Shown: positions 25,544-33,970 of the stretch, in pieces
Position numbering within the stretch: the stretch's first letter is position 1
How the letters are laid out: each line of letters starts with the position of its first letter
NCBI GenBank assembly: GCA_017428055.1
Contig: JAFRRN010000057.1
Coordinates: 1-64,000 of the forward strand
Length of the DNA stretch: 64,000 nucleotides
Reading direction: 5' to 3'
Source: Prevotella sp.
GTDB lineage: Bacteria; Bacteroidota; Bacteroidia; Bacteroidales; Bacteroidaceae
Position numbers and translations under genes: made by a program
The notes under the pieces: generated by a model
Databases searched by the model: none
Told to the model about the DNA's origin: nothing
Seen by the model: only the letters and a program-made list of their open reading frames with translations

Positions 25544-26218
25544 TCAATCATTGGTAATGGTGATTTTCCGTTGCGGTTGTGCTTGCGGTCGGAGGGGCAT
25601 GAAAGTGGTCGTGTCTTTGTTGGCCTTGCTCTCTTTTTCCTCGTTCATGATATCTCCCTTCTCGAATGAGCCCTTACTGTTGGCAACATAATACTTGCGC
25701 ATGTACTCATCGCTGCGGAAATAGGTGCCTTGCAGGGTGCGCTCAGGCGTGACAAGCTGTGAGAACACGTGGGAGAAAAACTCGTGTTGCCCCATGTCAT
25801 AAAACAACTCCTCGCTCTTGAAGTCAAGGCCATCCTTGGTCAGCACATGCACCCTGCCACGCAGTTCCCATAGGCGGAGACGGTCGTAGTGGTATGCGGT
25901 GTCTGCCTGTATGTATGTCTGCACATGGAAACTCTCGTCGAATTGTGTCATGAACACGCCCTTGTCGAATATCCAGCGGGAGGGGTTGCGTCGCTGGTTC
26001 ACTTCCCAACGCTCTGCCACGATGCGGTACTTGATGACTCCCGAGTCGGAAATGAGCGCATTCACTCCATACGTCACCATTGATGCCACGGAGTCGCGGT
26101 CGTAGATGGCGGGTGCAGTGTGCTCTTTTTGCTCCTCACATGCCATAAACGACAGGGATAGAGCCAGTAAGCAGGGGATGATACGGGGGAGGGGATTGCC
26201 CACTATTCTACCTTCCAT
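25544..26218 (-). CDS. lptC: LPS export protein LptC
   Basis: Encodes the periplasmic bridge component of lipopolysaccharide export. About 224 residues, starting with a lipoprotein-like or membrane-anchoring segment (IIPCLLALSLSFMAC) and then the LptC fold: DSVASMVTYGVNALISDSGV, KYRIVAERWEVN, WELRGRVHVLTKDGLDFKSE and MGQHEFFSHVFSQLVTPE. The Cys at about residue 27 suggests lipid attachment, though the lipobox is loose. The start chosen (26218) overlaps the end of the upstream barrel gene by 16 bases; an ATG at 26230 is also possible. Partners LptB, LptF/G and LptA/D are not in the window. Confidence 0.8.
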   Translation of the reverse strand: MEGRIVGNPLPRIIPCLLALSLSFMACEEQKEHTAPAIYDRDSVASMVTYGVNALISDSGVIKYRIVAERWEVNQRRNPSRWIFDKGVFMTQFDESFHVQTYIQADTAYHYDRLRLWELRGRVHVLTKDGLDFKSEELFYDMGQHEFFSHVFSQLVTPERTLQGTYFRSDEYMRKYYVANSKGSFEKGDIMNEEKESKANKDTTTFMPLRPQAQPQRKITITND

Positions 26219-27501
26219 TTGGCAAACCACCGCTCGTTAAATGTCAGGCCGATATTGATGCGGAACGTGTTTTCGGTAATCAATCCCTTTGCCTCTTGAC
26301 GTACCCACCCCGCACTGATGTTAAGGGTGGAGCGATTGTTCCAAGAATTGATGATGGGAATGCCGAATCCCACGGTGGCACTGATTTCTTTGGGACCGTC
26401 ATTGCCGTTTATTTTTAAATAAGGTGTCGCATAAGACACGCCCGCGCGATAGTGTACACGTCCGAGGAAATGGCGACCATACTCTTCGGGGCAATAGTCA
26501 GTGCCCAGTGTCACCTTGTGGCGATCCTTGAATAAGTTGCTATGAAGGACGTATGCGGGTGCGCCATTCACCTCCGTATATTCGGGATAGTTGGTCTTTG
26601 ACCATTGTTGTAGGGTGTAATCCAGTCCCAACTTCCATTTGTTGGCGTGTGTGAATGCCAGTCCTGCGCCAATCATGGTGGGCAGTTCCAGGTCTAAGCC
26701 GCCGCTCTTGGGATAATTGGTGGTGTCGGTAACGCTTGTCTGGACATTGTTCATGATGACTTGGCATTTGGCATCTGCACCCATCTTGTGGCCTGGTGTA
26801 TAGGTCAAGCCCAAGGTGAGGTTGTCTTTCTTGGAGAGCTTGGCGGTATATTGGATGCCGAAGTCAAGCTTGTAGTTGCGGATTTCGGCCGTGTAATACT
26901 TGGAAAGGGTGCTGGCATACGCCTCGCTGTAATTATTGACGAGCGACTTGGTGTAATTTCCCCAGAGGTAACTGCCGTTGACACCGACGGAAAGGCCGCG
27001 TATGGGCTCCCATCCCAAACCCAAAAAAATCTCATGAAAGCCACCGCTACCGTTATAGGTGTTGGTGTAAGTGGCTGTCTTCATGTCGTTCACATACCCC
27101 GAGGAAACGTAAGAGTAGCCCACATTGGTGAAAGGCAAGATGCCAAAGCTCATCCCGAAATGGCGGGCGAGGCGAAGTCCTGCCACGGCATATTCAAAGT
27201 CTGCATTCTTGGCGTTGACCTTCTTCGAGCCTTCCTTAAAGTTAGTGATCTGTCCTGACAGCCCTACGTCGAAGATTAAGGTGAGGGAGTCGATGGAGGA
27301 ATATGATGCGGGATTGAGTGGGTTTACTTGGTTGTGTTCGCGGAAACCGATGCCTACACCGTTCATGCCACGGTTGAAACCCGTTGACTGCTCTGCCAAT
27401 GTACCAAGCCCGAATTGGCTATAAGGTGAGTTTGTCCCGCTTTGCGCAAATGCCGTTGTTGCTCCAACCCAAGCCAAAACGGCGAAAAATAACTTTCTCA
27501 T
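26203..27501 (-). CDS. Outer membrane beta-barrel protein upstream of lptC
   Basis: About 432 residues: signal peptide MRKLFFAVLAWVGATTAFAQ, then an all-beta protein with alternating aromatic strands and a C-terminal aromatic (RINIGLTFNERWFAKW). The start of the mature part (SPYSQFGLGTLAEQSTGFNR) and SIDSLTLIFDVGLSGQITNF match a Bacteroidales family found beside lptC. The closest general fold is the FadL/OMPP1-type barrel. ATG at 27499-27501 is used; the preceding in-frame TTG is unlikely. Its overlap with lptC suggests a linked role in outer membrane or LPS assembly, which is inference. No ligand is indicated. Confidence 0.75.
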   Translation of the reverse strand: MRKLFFAVLAWVGATTAFAQSGTNSPYSQFGLGTLAEQSTGFNRGMNGVGIGFREHNQVNPLNPASYSSIDSLTLIFDVGLSGQITNFKEGSKKVNAKNADFEYAVAGLRLARHFGMSFGILPFTNVGYSYVSSGYVNDMKTATYTNTYNGSGGFHEIFLGLGWEPIRGLSVGVNGSYLWGNYTKSLVNNYSEAYASTLSKYYTAEIRNYKLDFGIQYTAKLSKKDNLTLGLTYTPGHKMGADAKCQVIMNNVQTSVTDTTNYPKSGGLDLELPTMIGAGLAFTHANKWKLGLDYTLQQWSKTNYPEYTEVNGAPAYVLHSNLFKDRHKVTLGTDYCPEEYGRHFLGRVHYRAGVSYATPYLKINGNDGPKEISATVGFGIPIINSWNNRSTLNISAGWVRQEAKGLITENTFRINIGLTFNERWFAKWKVE

Positions 27502-27538
27502 CAATTGGTAAAACGTATTCTTGCTTATAAAGTTGGCG

Positions 27539-27546
27539 CAAAATTA
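27539..27546 (-). promoter_or_regulatory. -7 box for barrel-lptC-gldE-ppiD unit
   Basis: TAATTTTG on the minus strand, 38 bp before the ATG at 27501. Confidence 0.5.
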
Positions 27547-27640
27547 TTGAAAAAAATCCGAATAAAAGCACAATATAATTAAAATATCATCTGCATTATG
27601 GATTTTTAGCAAGAAAGGATGCCCGCCCCTTCATGAAACA

Positions 27641-27671
27641 ATTGACCCCTGTCCTCACGACAGGGGTCAAT
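27641..27671 (-). terminator. Strong hairpin downstream of FadL-like gene
   Basis: ATTGACCCCTGTC (27641-27653) and GACAGGGGTCAAT (27659-27671) pair perfectly over 13 bp with a 5-base loop. It lies 157 bp past the porin stop, with only a weak T-run. The gap 27547-27827 otherwise holds two copies of TTTGCAAAT (27733-27741 and 27760-27768) and A/T-rich sequence. Confidence 0.55.
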
Positions 27672-27827
27672 CAAACATACTTACTAAAACTAAATTAACC
27701 ACTAAAAAAACTAATCTTATTTTTATTTTCTGTTTGCAAATTTAGCTCTATTTTTTCAATTTGCAAATCTTTTCGATAGTTTTTTTCATGAAACTGCTCT
27801 CTTTTAATGTTTTTTTGCATTTTGTCT

Positions 27828-29405
27828 TTAGAATCGATAACCAATTGTCAACAATAATTGGTGTCTCTTGTTGCTCACCTCCACGGCGTCGCAATGGTTG
27901 TCCTCATCGCTCTGTGCGCCACTCACGCCATTCTCGTAATAGTTCATGAAGGGATAGAAGTCGCCTTTTTGAGCCGAATATTGATAAGCGACGTCGAGAT
28001 TGACGTTTTTGTCCAACGCCCAGCCAATGCCACATGTCAGGCGGTTGGTGGCTTTCCAGTTGGTGTAATTGGTCTGTGACTCGTAATAGACACCTGGCGA
28101 ATGGACGCTTCCGTCCTTGCTGCCCCACTTGTCGAACATCGGCGAGAGGTAGTTATATCCCAATCGGATGGCGAGGGAGGGGTCTGGCTTGTATTCCGCA
28201 CCCACCTTGACCGTAGACACTCCCTTGAGTGTGTGTTTGGTATGGTCGTTCATGTTGTTGTCAGCATGGGTCTTTTTGTAGAAAGTGTCATAGTACCAAT
28301 CATAGCTATAGCTGTCGGTATCGACGATGCGGTTGTTGATCTTGCTGTAGTCGGCATACTCGTATGTGGCACCGATGGCAACCTGCTGGCCAATGGTATG
28401 GCCGAGGCTCACGCCAAATTTCCACGGTGTGTACACCTTGTAGTCGTATATCTCGGTGGTGGGTCTTTTGCCGTTGTCGTATGCGGAGTACACCCGCACG
28501 TCGCCATCGGTGAGGCTGGTTAGGTTTTCGGTGGTCAAGTCATACCACGTTGGGGTGTGTACGTAGGCACCGATGCGGAAGGGCGACTCCTCCACGGGGC
28601 GAACGATGATGCCCGCCTTGATGTCGAATCCTGTTCCAGTGATTTTCCTATCGTCGCAAAGGGTCAATCCATCAATGTTGTCGAGGTTAGGTTCAAACTT
28701 CTCTGAATACTCAGTATAGTGCTTGTAATGCACGTCATGGATGCCAAAGGTCGCTCCGAGGAACACTTGGTTATTGATGTTGCCGCTGACATTGAAGTCG
28801 TATTCGCCGATATAGCCCCGCGGCGCGCCGTTGAAAAGATACGACGTGGCTGGGTAATTGTAGTAGGCATCGTCATCCTTATCATACAGCAGGTTTTGCA
28901 TATAGAGCGCATCAACCTGTGTATAGGTAAGGTCGTTCACGTTCTTAAACACATCATTGCGGGCTTTTTGGTAGGTCAGCTTGTTTTGTGAGGCATTATC
29001 CAGCTTGCCATCGACATTGAGCAGTTGGTCGAAGTTGCGGCTCTTGTGGTAATTGAAGCCCACATTGACAAACGAAGTAGGTGATACCTGCGTGGAATAG
29101 ACGAGTCCCACCTGGTCAAAACTGACATTCACCTTATGCCCGGGCGAGAACGCCTTGGCATCTTGTTGGAAGAGCAATCCCATCGAACCCAATACTTGGC
29201 TCTTGCGAAACAAGCCGATGCCGGCGGGGTTGGTACTGATGGTGGAGATGTCTGCGCCAAGTGCTTCCATCGCGCCACCCATTCCCACGTATTTGGCGGT
29301 GCCGTTGAGGTCGTTGTCCACCAATTTCGTGTCCTCGTATGTTTCCTGTGCCAGGAGCGGCATGTTGCATACGGCTACCATGGCTATTGCAAGTAATTTC
29401 TTCAT
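27828..29405 (-). CDS. FadL/OMPP1-type outer membrane transport protein
   Basis: About 525 residues. Signal peptide MKKLLAIAMVAVCNMPLLAQ is followed by the OMPP1/TodX-like N-terminus (NDLNGTAKYVGMGGAMEALG, ADISTISTNPAGIGLFRKSQ), in which the NPAG motif marks the FadL hatch region. A beta-barrel fills the rest and ends in HQLLLTIGYRF with a terminal Phe. Family members move hydrophobic compounds across the outer membrane; the substrate here is unknown. I take the second ATG (29405); one two codons earlier is equally possible. It is a single gene with no obvious partner. Confidence 0.8.
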   Translation of the reverse strand: MKKLLAIAMVAVCNMPLLAQETYEDTKLVDNDLNGTAKYVGMGGAMEALGADISTISTNPAGIGLFRKSQVLGSMGLLFQQDAKAFSPGHKVNVSFDQVGLVYSTQVSPTSFVNVGFNYHKSRNFDQLLNVDGKLDNASQNKLTYQKARNDVFKNVNDLTYTQVDALYMQNLLYDKDDDAYYNYPATSYLFNGAPRGYIGEYDFNVSGNINNQVFLGATFGIHDVHYKHYTEYSEKFEPNLDNIDGLTLCDDRKITGTGFDIKAGIIVRPVEESPFRIGAYVHTPTWYDLTTENLTSLTDGDVRVYSAYDNGKRPTTEIYDYKVYTPWKFGVSLGHTIGQQVAIGATYEYADYSKINNRIVDTDSYSYDWYYDTFYKKTHADNNMNDHTKHTLKGVSTVKVGAEYKPDPSLAIRLGYNYLSPMFDKWGSKDGSVHSPGVYYESQTNYTNWKATNRLTCGIGWALDKNVNLDVAYQYSAQKGDFYPFMNYYENGVSGAQSDEDNHCDAVEVSNKRHQLLLTIGYRF

Positions 29406-29465
29406 ATACATTATTTATATATAATACGATGTTAGATAGTTGTTGAAAATGGATAAGATGAGAGG

Positions 29466-30596
29466 TTATCGATGTCCACCGAAGGAGCCGCCACCGCCGC
29501 CACCGCTTGAGCGGCTGCCACCGCCGCCACCGCTACTGCTACTCGAATGTCCGCCTCCGAAGGAACCTCCGCCACCACTACTACTGCTCGATGAGTAGCT
29601 GGAGCCACTCGATGAACTTGACGAGCGATATGATGAGGATGATGAATAAGAGGAGTTTGAGGAACGTGACGAACGGGAGAATGTCGAACTGCCCGATGAA
29701 GAACGTGACCCTCCAAACCTTGCACCCGAACTGTTGGTGGTATAGGAACGTGTGGATGAGCCGCTTGAAGAGGACGAGGACGTTGACGTGGAGGAACCGC
29801 TCCGCCTACTGAAGACATTGCCATTGCCTTGCGAGGTGACATGTGTGTTGCCCCTGCTGCCCCAGGCACTGCCCTCGCGTGAAGAGCCGAGGTTGCTATG
29901 TCTCGTCGTGCCGGCGTAAGTCCGTTGTCCGCCACCACTTCCACCACCGTAGCCGCCGCCACTTCCACCACCGTAGCCGCCATGATAATGGTGATGCCAA
30001 CCATATCCGCCGCCATAATACAAGGAGTGGTAGGGGTAGTAGTCCCATCCCCAATACCATGGGTCATAATAGCCATACCATCCCCAATTATGATACCATG
30101 GGCCATAATAGCCATACCACCCCCACCTGCCATACCAGGGATAGCCGCCATACCAATAGGAGTCGTACCAATAAGGCGAATAACCCCAATAGCTGCCGTA
30201 CCACCAAGGATGGTAGAAGCCATAGAAGTCATCCCAGCGGCTCATTTCGCGAGTGTACCTAAAGTCATCTTCGTCGTAACTCTGTGACATGAACAACGTG
30301 TCGGTGTAGGTGGTATCTGGGAAGATGTCGTTTTCTGACAGCATCTCGATGATGTCGTTACCGAGGGAGTCCACGCCAATTTTCTTGTATGAGCTGCGAA
30401 GGTTCCTGCGGTTGTACTCATCGATGTTCCTGTTGCTTCCCACATAGTATGCGGGGGTGTCATCAAAGGTCACGGGCTTTGACTTCTTCACGCTCTTCGT
30501 GGTTTTGGAAGTGGTGAAGTACATGTCGTCATCTTGTGCCAACATGATGTTGGGCAGCATTCCCATGATTGCCAAAAACAGAAATAGTCTTTTCAT
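29466..30596 (-). CDS. Exported Tyr/Trp/Gly- and Ser-rich low-complexity protein
   Basis: A 376-residue protein with signal peptide MKRLFLFLAIMGMLPNIMLA. The first third has ordinary composition (TFDDTPAYYVGSNRNIDEYN, FMSQSYDEDDFRYTREMSRW). Residues about 125-205 are extremely rich in Tyr, Trp and Gly with repeats such as WYGSYWGYSPYWYDSYWYGG. Then come His-Gly and GGGSGGGYGGGSGGG runs, and the final 120 residues are mostly Ser and Gly with scattered Arg. No catalytic motif is seen. Similar proteins occur in Bacteroides and Prevotella without assigned function. The composition suggests a surface, adhesive or self-associating protein; this is inference. Confidence 0.75.
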   Translation of the reverse strand: MKRLFLFLAIMGMLPNIMLAQDDDMYFTTSKTTKSVKKSKPVTFDDTPAYYVGSNRNIDEYNRRNLRSSYKKIGVDSLGNDIIEMLSENDIFPDTTYTDTLFMSQSYDEDDFRYTREMSRWDDFYGFYHPWWYGSYWGYSPYWYDSYWYGGYPWYGRWGWYGYYGPWYHNWGWYGYYDPWYWGWDYYPYHSLYYGGGYGWHHHYHGGYGGGSGGGYGGGSGGGQRTYAGTTRHSNLGSSREGSAWGSRGNTHVTSQGNGNVFSRRSGSSTSTSSSSSSGSSTRSYTTNSSGARFGGSRSSSGSSTFSRSSRSSNSSYSSSSSYRSSSSSSGSSYSSSSSSGGGGSFGGGHSSSSSGGGGGSRSSGGGGGGSFGGHR

Positions 30597-30634
30597 TTTT
30601 ATACTCCTTTCGTGTAAGATGATTATTTACGATG

Positions 30635-30642
30635 CAAAAATA
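30635..30642 (-). promoter_or_regulatory. -7 box for Tyr/Trp/Gly-rich gene
   Basis: TATTTTTG on the minus strand, 39 bp before its ATG. Confidence 0.45.
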
Positions 30643-30713
30643 ATGATAATTATTCTTATAAAAAGGGGGAAATCCCTAAACGGTGATAGGATTTTCCCTA
30701 TTTTCTCTTGCCC

Positions 30714-33065
30714 TTACCTTTCTATCATTTGGGGCGTCTCATCGCCTGGCCGATAGAGCAAGCCACGGCATGAGGGCGCATCCACACGATAGGCTTTCCA
30801 TTCTATTTTGTCCCATTCAATCTTGTCGGTACGCTGAGCCAACGGAGCATGGGGTATCAAAGAGCCGTCGCGTACCAGGATGACGGCGGGAATCTTGCCG
30901 ACATCGATGTCATGGTAACCACCTCCATAGACCTTCCCACTCTGGTAGTCAATCCATTTCCCCTTGGGTAAATAGCAGGTGCGGGCGATTCCGCTTTCCA
31001 CCAATGGGGCGACGAGGATTTGGCTGCCAAACATATACTCATCCTCCACGAGCCAGGCACCGGGGTCGTCGGGAAACTCCACGAACAATGCCCTGACCAT
31101 CGGCAAACCCTTTTCCGTACAGTCCTTGGCCTGTGCATAGACGTAGGGCATCAGTTTGTATTTCATTTCGGCACTCTCACGGAATGCCTCGGTGAACGAC
31201 TCACTAATCAACCACGGCTCCGTGGGGGGCGCACCATGCGCACGGGTATGGCTGCTTAGGAATCCAAACGGCAACCAGCGGCGGTAAATGTCCTCGGGAC
31301 TCGCCGTGACGAAGCCGCCCATGTCGTGGCTCCAGAACGAGAAACCGCTCAACCCAAACGACAGGCCACCGCGCAGGTCGCCCAACATGCCCGTGTTGGT
31401 GGTGGCGGCGTCGCCTCCCCAATGCAGGGGGTAGCGTTGGCTACCACCCCATGCCGACCGTGCCCAGATGACACCTTCGCCGGGTCTCTCGCGCTCTATC
31501 ACCTCCCAAAGTGCCTTGTTGTAACGCAAGGGATATAGGTTATGTTCGTACAACCCGCCCTTCCCGCTGGCATAGGAGCCATTGAAAGGCGCGCCCTCGC
31601 CAAAGTCGCACTTGATGGTGGCGACCCCCTGTCGGAGCAACCCCGCAATCTTCCCCTGGTACCATTCCACGGTCTTGGGGTTGGAGAGGTCGAGCACCGC
31701 ATCCTCGTATGGCATCCCGCCCGTGGCGTTCACCACGTGCATCCCGCCATCTACCAACTCCTGGAAATACCGGTTCTTGGGTGTGAAGTACGGCAATTGC
31801 CACAAACAGGTGTGGAATCCCATCTCCTTCATCTGCTTGAGCATCTTCACGGGGTCTTTGAAGCGGTTTTTGGAGAACTCGTAGTCGCATTGCCAGTCCA
31901 CGTCAAACCATCCCGTGTCGAAGTGGATCACGTCTGAGGGAATGCGATGCTTGCGCAATTGGTTGGCAATCTCCAGCCCTTCCTCTTGCGAGAAATAGGT
32001 GATGCGGCTCATCCACGTGCCGAAAGTCCACAAAGGGAGCATCGGCGACTTGCCCGTCACCTCGGTATATTCGTCCAAGATGTCCTTCGGGTCGCCGAGG
32101 AAGATGAAATAATCCATCTCCTCATCACCCATGAAGAGGCGGTTGGCACCGATGTAGGAGGCTCCGAAGTCGCAGGTCACGGGAGCGGAGGTGTGCATGA
32201 AGATGCCATAGCCGCGGTTGGAGAAGAAGAACGGTACGGGCTTGTATTGCCCGTCGCTCTCCGGGCCTTGGGGGTCTGTGACGAAAAGATGCACTTTCTG
32301 ACCCACTTTGTTTAGTTGCGTGAACGACTCGCCGCAACCGTAGATGCGCTCGCCGGGGGCGAGGGTAAACACGGGGTTGACGCTCCGCGAGTTGTCGGAG
32401 CCTCGTTTGATGAAAGAGAAGGGCAAAAGCTTGATCTGCGAGGAGTCGTTGTCGATGACATGGCGCGTCTGGGTGAGGGTCTTGCCCTTCGCATCCTTCA
32501 CCACTAATCGCCACGGATGCTTTTGTATCTCCAACATGCCGTATGCACTCTGGTAGGCTATTGCCGTCTCCGATTCGGTTACGCTCCATCCTTTCCCTGC
32601 AGGAGTTGTCCCCTCGTCCGCCAACCGCCTAACAAACGATGGCGAGAACATCACGTCGTCTTGGTCTTTGCCCTGTGGTACTATCGGCGTGGTGAGCATC
32701 GTCACCCGCACCGTCCTTGGGCTAATGAAGCGGACCAGGAGCTTGAGGTCGGGGTCGTTGTCGTAAGCCGCGTCGGGGAAGTCAAGCATCTGCATCCTCA
32801 CGGGCCAGTAGCCATTGGTGTTGAATGCCTGCCGGGGCGACAGGCGATACCGCTTCCAGTTGACCAATCCCTCGCCTTTCCGCGCGTCAAACGATGAAAG
32901 GCTGTCTGCCAGGAAATAAGTGTTTGACAAGTCATAGAAGTCGGTAGACATGTCCTTCTGGCCATTCATTAGGTACTGGATGCCCGCATGGGTCTGGATT
33001 TGCGCGTTGCCGTCAAATGGCATGAGGTAGAGTGCGCAACAAATACAAATCGCTTTTCTCATCAT
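30714..33065 (-). CDS. Exported glycoside hydrolase family 31 (alpha-xylosidase/alpha-glucosidase type)
   Basis: A 783-residue enzyme with signal peptide MMRKAICICCALYLMPFDGN. The GH31 (beta/alpha)8 domain carries nucleophile D487 in TIKCDFGEG and acid/base D552 in WGGDAATT, with RSAWGGSQRYPLHW between them. Upstream, VIHFDTGWFDVDWQCDYEF is a substrate-site loop typical of YicI-like alpha-xylosidases. An N-terminal beta-sandwich precedes (about 30-350) and a C-terminal beta-domain follows. I start at 33065, because the longer frame has no signal peptide and crosses the promoter. No SusC/D or other glycosidase adjoins, so the substrate (xyloglucan or alpha-glucan) is unresolved. Confidence 0.85.
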   Translation of the reverse strand: MMRKAICICCALYLMPFDGNAQIQTHAGIQYLMNGQKDMSTDFYDLSNTYFLADSLSSFDARKGEGLVNWKRYRLSPRQAFNTNGYWPVRMQMLDFPDAAYDNDPDLKLLVRFISPRTVRVTMLTTPIVPQGKDQDDVMFSPSFVRRLADEGTTPAGKGWSVTESETAIAYQSAYGMLEIQKHPWRLVVKDAKGKTLTQTRHVIDNDSSQIKLLPFSFIKRGSDNSRSVNPVFTLAPGERIYGCGESFTQLNKVGQKVHLFVTDPQGPESDGQYKPVPFFFSNRGYGIFMHTSAPVTCDFGASYIGANRLFMGDEEMDYFIFLGDPKDILDEYTEVTGKSPMLPLWTFGTWMSRITYFSQEEGLEIANQLRKHRIPSDVIHFDTGWFDVDWQCDYEFSKNRFKDPVKMLKQMKEMGFHTCLWQLPYFTPKNRYFQELVDGGMHVVNATGGMPYEDAVLDLSNPKTVEWYQGKIAGLLRQGVATIKCDFGEGAPFNGSYASGKGGLYEHNLYPLRYNKALWEVIERERPGEGVIWARSAWGGSQRYPLHWGGDAATTNTGMLGDLRGGLSFGLSGFSFWSHDMGGFVTASPEDIYRRWLPFGFLSSHTRAHGAPPTEPWLISESFTEAFRESAEMKYKLMPYVYAQAKDCTEKGLPMVRALFVEFPDDPGAWLVEDEYMFGSQILVAPLVESGIARTCYLPKGKWIDYQSGKVYGGGYHDIDVGKIPAVILVRDGSLIPHAPLAQRTDKIEWDKIEWKAYRVDAPSCRGLLYRPGDETPQMIER

Positions 33066-33096
33066 AATCTTAATGGTTGTTCTCTTGATTTTAGTG

Positions 33097-33104
33097 CAAA
33101 GATA
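33097..33104 (-). promoter_or_regulatory. -7 box for GH31 gene
   Basis: TATCTTTG on the minus strand, 32 bp before the ATG at 33065. Supports the shorter start. Confidence 0.5.
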
Positions 33105-33223
33105 TAACAAAAATCTGAATTGACAAGGCATATAGCATCCCAACTTGGGTGTGCCTATATATATAAATAGGTGTTTTTCCATTATTTTTTGCATAGGATG
33201 GATGATTTGTCAAAATAAATCCG

Positions 33224-33231
33224 TACATTTG
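33224..33231 (+). promoter_or_regulatory. -7 box for the repeat-helix gene
   Basis: TACATTTG, 40 bp upstream of the ATG at 33271. Confidence 0.45.
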
Positions 33232-33270
33232 AAGCCAAAAGATTTAACCTAACTTTAAACAATAAACGTT

Positions 33271-33729
33271 ATGAGCGACTTTGATGATTTACTGAAAGGT
33301 ATCAAGAATGGCTTGGGAGAACTCGCAGAGGAAGCCCAAAAGAAGTACAATGACTTAACCAATTATCTCGACACGCACGATGCCAATGAGATCAAGCGCG
33401 ACCTGATAGACATGGCAGACAAGACCGCTGCCGACGCCAAGGAGCATTTTGAGAAGGCCAAGGACGAGCTGAAGGAAGTAGACTTAAACGAGAAGCTGGC
33501 TGATGTGCGCGAGGATTTCCAAGAGGGCGTGAGCAAGGCAAAGGAAACCATCGGCGATGGCATTGAGAAAGTCAAGGAGGAACTGCAAGAGATGAACGTC
33601 GAGGAGAAGATTGCCGACGTGAAGGAAGACATCCAGGAGGGCATGGGCAAGGCCAAGGAGGTGCTTGGCGAAGGTCTCGATGTCGTGCAAAAGCAATTTT
33701 CCGAGCTCAGAAAGAGATTCAACCTTTGA
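33271..33729 (+). CDS. Small amphipathic-helix repeat protein, LEA/apolipoprotein-like
   Basis: A 152-residue, highly charged protein without signal peptide. It is nearly all predicted helix, rich in Lys, Glu, Asp and Ala. Residues about 69-144 hold two tandem 38-residue copies, anchored by EKLADVREDFQEGVSKAKET and EKIADVKEDIQEGMGKAKEV. The earlier part (AADAKEHFEKAKDELKEV) looks like a weaker third unit. Such amphipathic repeats are typical of LEA-type stress proteins, YtxH-like proteins or membrane/lipid-droplet coat proteins. Function is unknown; desiccation or envelope stress would be a guess. Own promoter; no partner. Confidence 0.75.
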   Translation: MSDFDDLLKGIKNGLGELAEEAQKKYNDLTNYLDTHDANEIKRDLIDMADKTAADAKEHFEKAKDELKEVDLNEKLADVREDFQEGVSKAKETIGDGIEKVKEELQEMNVEEKIADVKEDIQEGMGKAKEVLGEGLDVVQKQFSELRKRFNL

Positions 33730-33855
33730 GCATTGATTTTCTTTTGTCTATTGCAAAGACAAACAACTTCTAAGACCTATTGTTAGTCAATAGGCCATAC
33801 GGGCAAGGGTAGCATATTGTCAAGACTGAATGACCCTATCAATTGGTTTTTGTTT

Positions 33856-33930
33856 AAGCATCTTAAACAACTTGTTTGCGATACATAAACAACGTGTTTG
33901 CGTATCGCAAACTAATTGTTTATGATGCTT
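33856..33930. repeat. 75-bp long near-perfect hairpin element
   Basis: Arms 33856-33884 and 33902-33930 pair over 29 positions with only three mismatches. AAGCATCTTAAACAA matches TTGTTTATGATGCTT (one mismatch), and GTTTGCGATAC matches GTATCGCAAAC perfectly. The 17-base middle itself repeats the arm sequence (ATAAACAACGTGTTTGC), so alternative pairings exist. It lies between convergent genes (33271 gene and pcrA), 126 bp past the first. It could act as a bidirectional terminator, but the nested design suggests a dispersed palindromic repeat family. Confidence 0.7.
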
Positions 33931-33970
33931 GTACATAGCGTGAACAAAACGTATAGATGCTTTTTCTTTG

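Noticed and set aside
29432-30232. Second frame (266 codons) rich in Met/Ala/His overlapping the Tyr/Trp/Gly gene
   Set aside because: A by-product of the simple repeated codons in the real frame; lacks signal peptide and a plausible start context.
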